Source: Leadbetterella byssophila_A (GTDB lineage: Bacteria > Bacteroidota > Bacteroidia > Cytophagales > Spirosomataceae). From it: a stretch of DNA of 64,000 nucleotides. The notes under the pieces are model-generated. The model worked only from the letters and a program-made list of their open reading frames with translations. It made no database searches and was not told the DNA's origin. Below, in pieces: positions 63,591 to 64,000 of the stretch (its first letter is position 1; every line of letters begins with the position of its first letter). The stretch covers positions 1-64,000 of the forward strand of contig JBEBRR010000009.1 of NCBI GenBank assembly GCA_040394735.1, given 5' to 3'. The translations under genes were made by a program, and so were the position numbers.

Positions 63591-63613
63591 CTGCGATATT
63601 AATTTCTAGGGTT

Positions 63614-63645
63614 CACAGATAGAAACTTTACTATTGTTGAACAAA
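63614..63645 (-). promoter_or_regulatory. putative promoter of precursor 2
   Basis: On the minus strand TTTG (63642-63645), a 20-nt spacer and TATCTGTG (63614-63621) match the consensus at all but one key base, 24 nt upstream of the ATG. Confidence 0.5.
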
Positions 63646-63702
63646 TGTTCAGAATGCAAAAAGATATTTTCAGACCGCAATCAGGGAGAAATGATCCGGG
63701 CA

Positions 63703-63742
63703 AAAATTAAAACACCCGACTGCTCTTTACACAATCAGGTGT
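63703..63742 (-). terminator. terminator of precursor 3
   Basis: Minus-strand arms ACACCTGA/TCGGGTGT (63735-63742 and 63712-63719, one G-T pair) are followed by a T-rich run (TTTTAATTTTTG), 28 nt after the stop. Confidence 0.7.
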
Positions 63743-63770
63743 CAATACGTTTACGGGCCACCGTATTTTC

Positions 63771-63923
63771 TTATGGAGCGGAAAGGAAAGAACCTCCGAG
63801 ACCGGCATCGGGGTAAGGGCCGGGACCTGCTGTAACCGACAGTTCCTTTATCTCAGGCCGGGTCCATTGTTTCTTTCCGGATGCTGCGATCCCTTTGCGG
63901 GTTGAACTAATGTTAGCTTTCAT
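63771..63923 (-). CDS. candidate RiPP (lasso-like) precursor 3 (50 aa)
   Basis: Encodes MKANISSTRKGIAASGKKQW, then TRPEIKELSVTA, then GPGPYPDAGLGGSFLSAP. The leader has the KKxWxxPxI motif (residues 17-25), expected to bind the PqqD-like B1 protein. Thr31 sits at the -2 position before Gly33, as in classical lasso leaders. The predicted 18-residue core starts with Gly and has Asp at position 7, allowing a 7-residue ring as known from xanthomonins. Tyr5 is a possible sulfation site. It has its own promoter-like and terminator elements and an ungapped 50-residue paralogue 180 nt downstream. Confidence 0.75.
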   Translation of the reverse strand: MKANISSTRKGIAASGKKQWTRPEIKELSVTAGPGPYPDAGLGGSFLSAP

Positions 63924-63956
63924 ATAGGGTATTCAGTTTGGTATATAATTAGTGCA

Positions 63957-63987
63957 TAAAGATATAGGCTTTAAAGATGCGCAGCAA
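63957..63987 (-). promoter_or_regulatory. putative promoter of precursor 3
   Basis: Minus-strand TTG (63985-63987), a 20-nt spacer and TATCTTTA (63957-63964), one base off the -7 consensus, lie 33 nt before the ATG. Confidence 0.45.
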
Positions 63988-64000
63988 GTGTACTACGCTT

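Noticed and set aside
63634..63816. 60-codon plus-strand open frame
   Set aside because: It lies over the terminator and 3' end of precursor 3 on the opposite strand, with no promoter or motif.

Overview
The window reads as chromosome of a Bacteroidota bacterium, probably of the Sphingobacteriia/Chitinophagia type, with roughly 48-50 % GC by eye. The evidence is two SusC/SusD pairs, many SPII lipoproteins, CarboxypepD_reg-like domains on TonB receptors, and repeated promoters of the Bacteroidota form TTTG-N19-21-TAnnTTTG in place of sigma70 boxes. I see no rRNA, tRNA or CRISPR array.

Layout. 0-7 kb: DUF4382 lipoprotein, class Ia nrdB without a neighbouring nrdA, M48 protease, argG, a polytopic membrane protein, and a CarboxypepD_reg protein. 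7.4-12.8 kb: a branched-chain amino acid operon read leftward as ilvD-ilvB-ilvN-ilvC, with a 20-bp palindrome just upstream of ilvD. 12.9-22.1 kb: a LacI-controlled polysaccharide utilisation locus (lacI, susC, susD, GH20 hexosaminidase, GH29 fucosidase), which suggests fucosylated, HexNAc-containing glycans. 22.2-29 kb: a small membrane/winged-helix/CreD cluster, a DEAD-box helicase and fusA. 29-41.3 kb: a second SusCD pair with an EEP-fold hydrolase, another TonB receptor with a beta-helix lipoprotein, a beta-propeller protein and a GH5 glycosidase. 41.5-57.9 kb: dnaN, a GDPD phosphodiesterase, the methylcitrate cycle prpB-prpC-prpD, a gene-poor stretch with a HigA antitoxin remnant, comM, class II nrdJ, an M28 peptidase, an S9 oligopeptidase and an OmpA/TSP3 porin-like protein.

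57.9-64 kb is the most unusual part. A good Bacteroidota promoter drives an HPr-kinase-like P-loop protein, a sulfotransferase, a PqqD-like RiPP recognition element, an APS kinase (CysC) and a lasso-peptide B2-type cysteine protease, packed with overlaps or tiny gaps. It is followed by a 39-residue candidate precursor with its own promoter and terminator. On the opposite strand are two tandem tail-collar (MdpB-like) genes and then two paralogous 50-residue precursor candidates at the right edge. All three candidates share a KKxWxxP leader motif. The two at the edge align without gaps, and each has a predicted core that begins with Gly and has Asp at position 7, which would suit a 7-residue macrolactam ring. 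One of them carries a single-base frameshift. No lasso cyclase (asparagine-synthetase-like C protein) or exporter is visible, so the system is either cut by the window edge or unusual. A sulfotransferase plus an APS kinase, together with a kinase-like protein, suggests sulfation and/or phosphorylation of a lasso-like RiPP. This is inference.
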